Source of the DNA: an uncultured Kangiella sp.
GTDB lineage: Bacteria > Pseudomonadota > Gammaproteobacteria > Enterobacterales > DSM-103792
DNA: 6,047 bases
Reading direction: 5' to 3'
Assembly (NCBI GenBank): GCA_946480585.1
Contig: CAMLKQ010000140.1
Location: 1-6,047 of the forward strand
Both the position numbers and the translations under genes were made by a program. Below, in pieces: positions 5,935 to 6,047 of the stretch; position 1 is the stretch's first letter; every line of letters starts with the position of its first letter. The notes beneath the pieces are model-generated. The model did no database searches. It was not told the DNA's origin and saw nothing but the letters and a program-made list of their open reading frames with translations.

Positions 5935-6047
5935 TGGCATTCACGAATGGCGACAACTTTGACGCCAGCGACGAGGTGATGGGCGAGATCAACATGACGC
6001 CGCTGGTCGACATCATGTTGGTGCTGCTGATCATTTTCATTCTGGCG
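5934..6047 (+). CDS. exbD: ExbD, 5' end only (cut by window edge)
   Basis: Only the first 38 codons are present. ExbD is a single-pass inner-membrane protein whose periplasmic domain contacts TonB. The visible part has an acidic cytoplasmic start, then INMTPLVDIMLVLLIIF, the hallmark of ExbD/TolR. Asp26 in the helix matches the protonatable Asp25 of E. coli ExbD. GGGAGG at 5922-5927 is a strong ribosome site 6 bases before the ATG, and the start overlaps the exbB stop as TGATG. A TolR identity is unlikely given the adjacent tonB and exbB. The window does not show whether a second exbD copy follows. Confidence 0.94.
   Translation, partial: MAFTNGDNFDASDEVMGEINMTPLVDIMLVLLIIFILA

Noticed and set aside
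5041..5940. Long minus-strand open frame opposite tonB and exbB
   Set aside because: Antisense shadow rich in Arg, Gln and His; it covers the ends of two certain genes.

Overview
This window looks like the chromosome of a GC-rich gammaproteobacterium. The evidence is a linked tonB-exbB-exbD set with a Fur-like operator, a PhoB-type Pho box of two 7-bp repeats, an HDOD protein and compact operons. I cannot name a genus from the sequence alone. I see no RNA genes, insertion sequences or CRISPR array.

Layout, left to right. Bases 1-80 hold an imperfect 19-bp tandem repeat that runs off the left edge. Bases 113-2620 hold three genes on the minus strand, read right to left: a multi-pass membrane protein resembling DUF2306, an HDOD-domain signalling protein, and a protein with the start of a class I SAM-methyltransferase fold. 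Gaps of 12 bp and 9 bp between them indicate one operon. Bases 2609-2876 form a divergent intergenic region. It contains a textbook Pho box (TTGTCAC, 4 bp, TTGTCAC) facing the plus-strand gene at 2877-4211. That gene encodes a PstS-like phosphate-binding protein fused to a C-terminal OmpA-like domain that has lost the usual peptidoglycan-contact residues. Bases 4212-4481 are non-coding, with a strong hairpin, a C-rich stretch and a Fur-like palindrome. Bases 4482 to the right edge carry tonB, exbB and the first 38 codons of exbD. These form the inner-membrane motor that powers TonB-dependent outer-membrane uptake of iron complexes and similar substrates.

How the parts work together. Two nutrient-stress modules sit side by side. 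The phosphate module is probably PhoB-activated, and no pstCAB transporter genes follow the binding protein. The TonB-ExbB-ExbD module is probably Fur-repressed. In both cases the operator lies inside the longest open frame, which argues for the downstream ATG as the true start (2877 for the pstS-like gene, 4482 for tonB). The least familiar items are the degenerate PstS-OmpA fusion, the membrane/HDOD/methyltransferase operon, and the 19-bp repeat at the left edge. I found no clearly new multi-gene system; most of the window is recognisable gammaproteobacterial biology.
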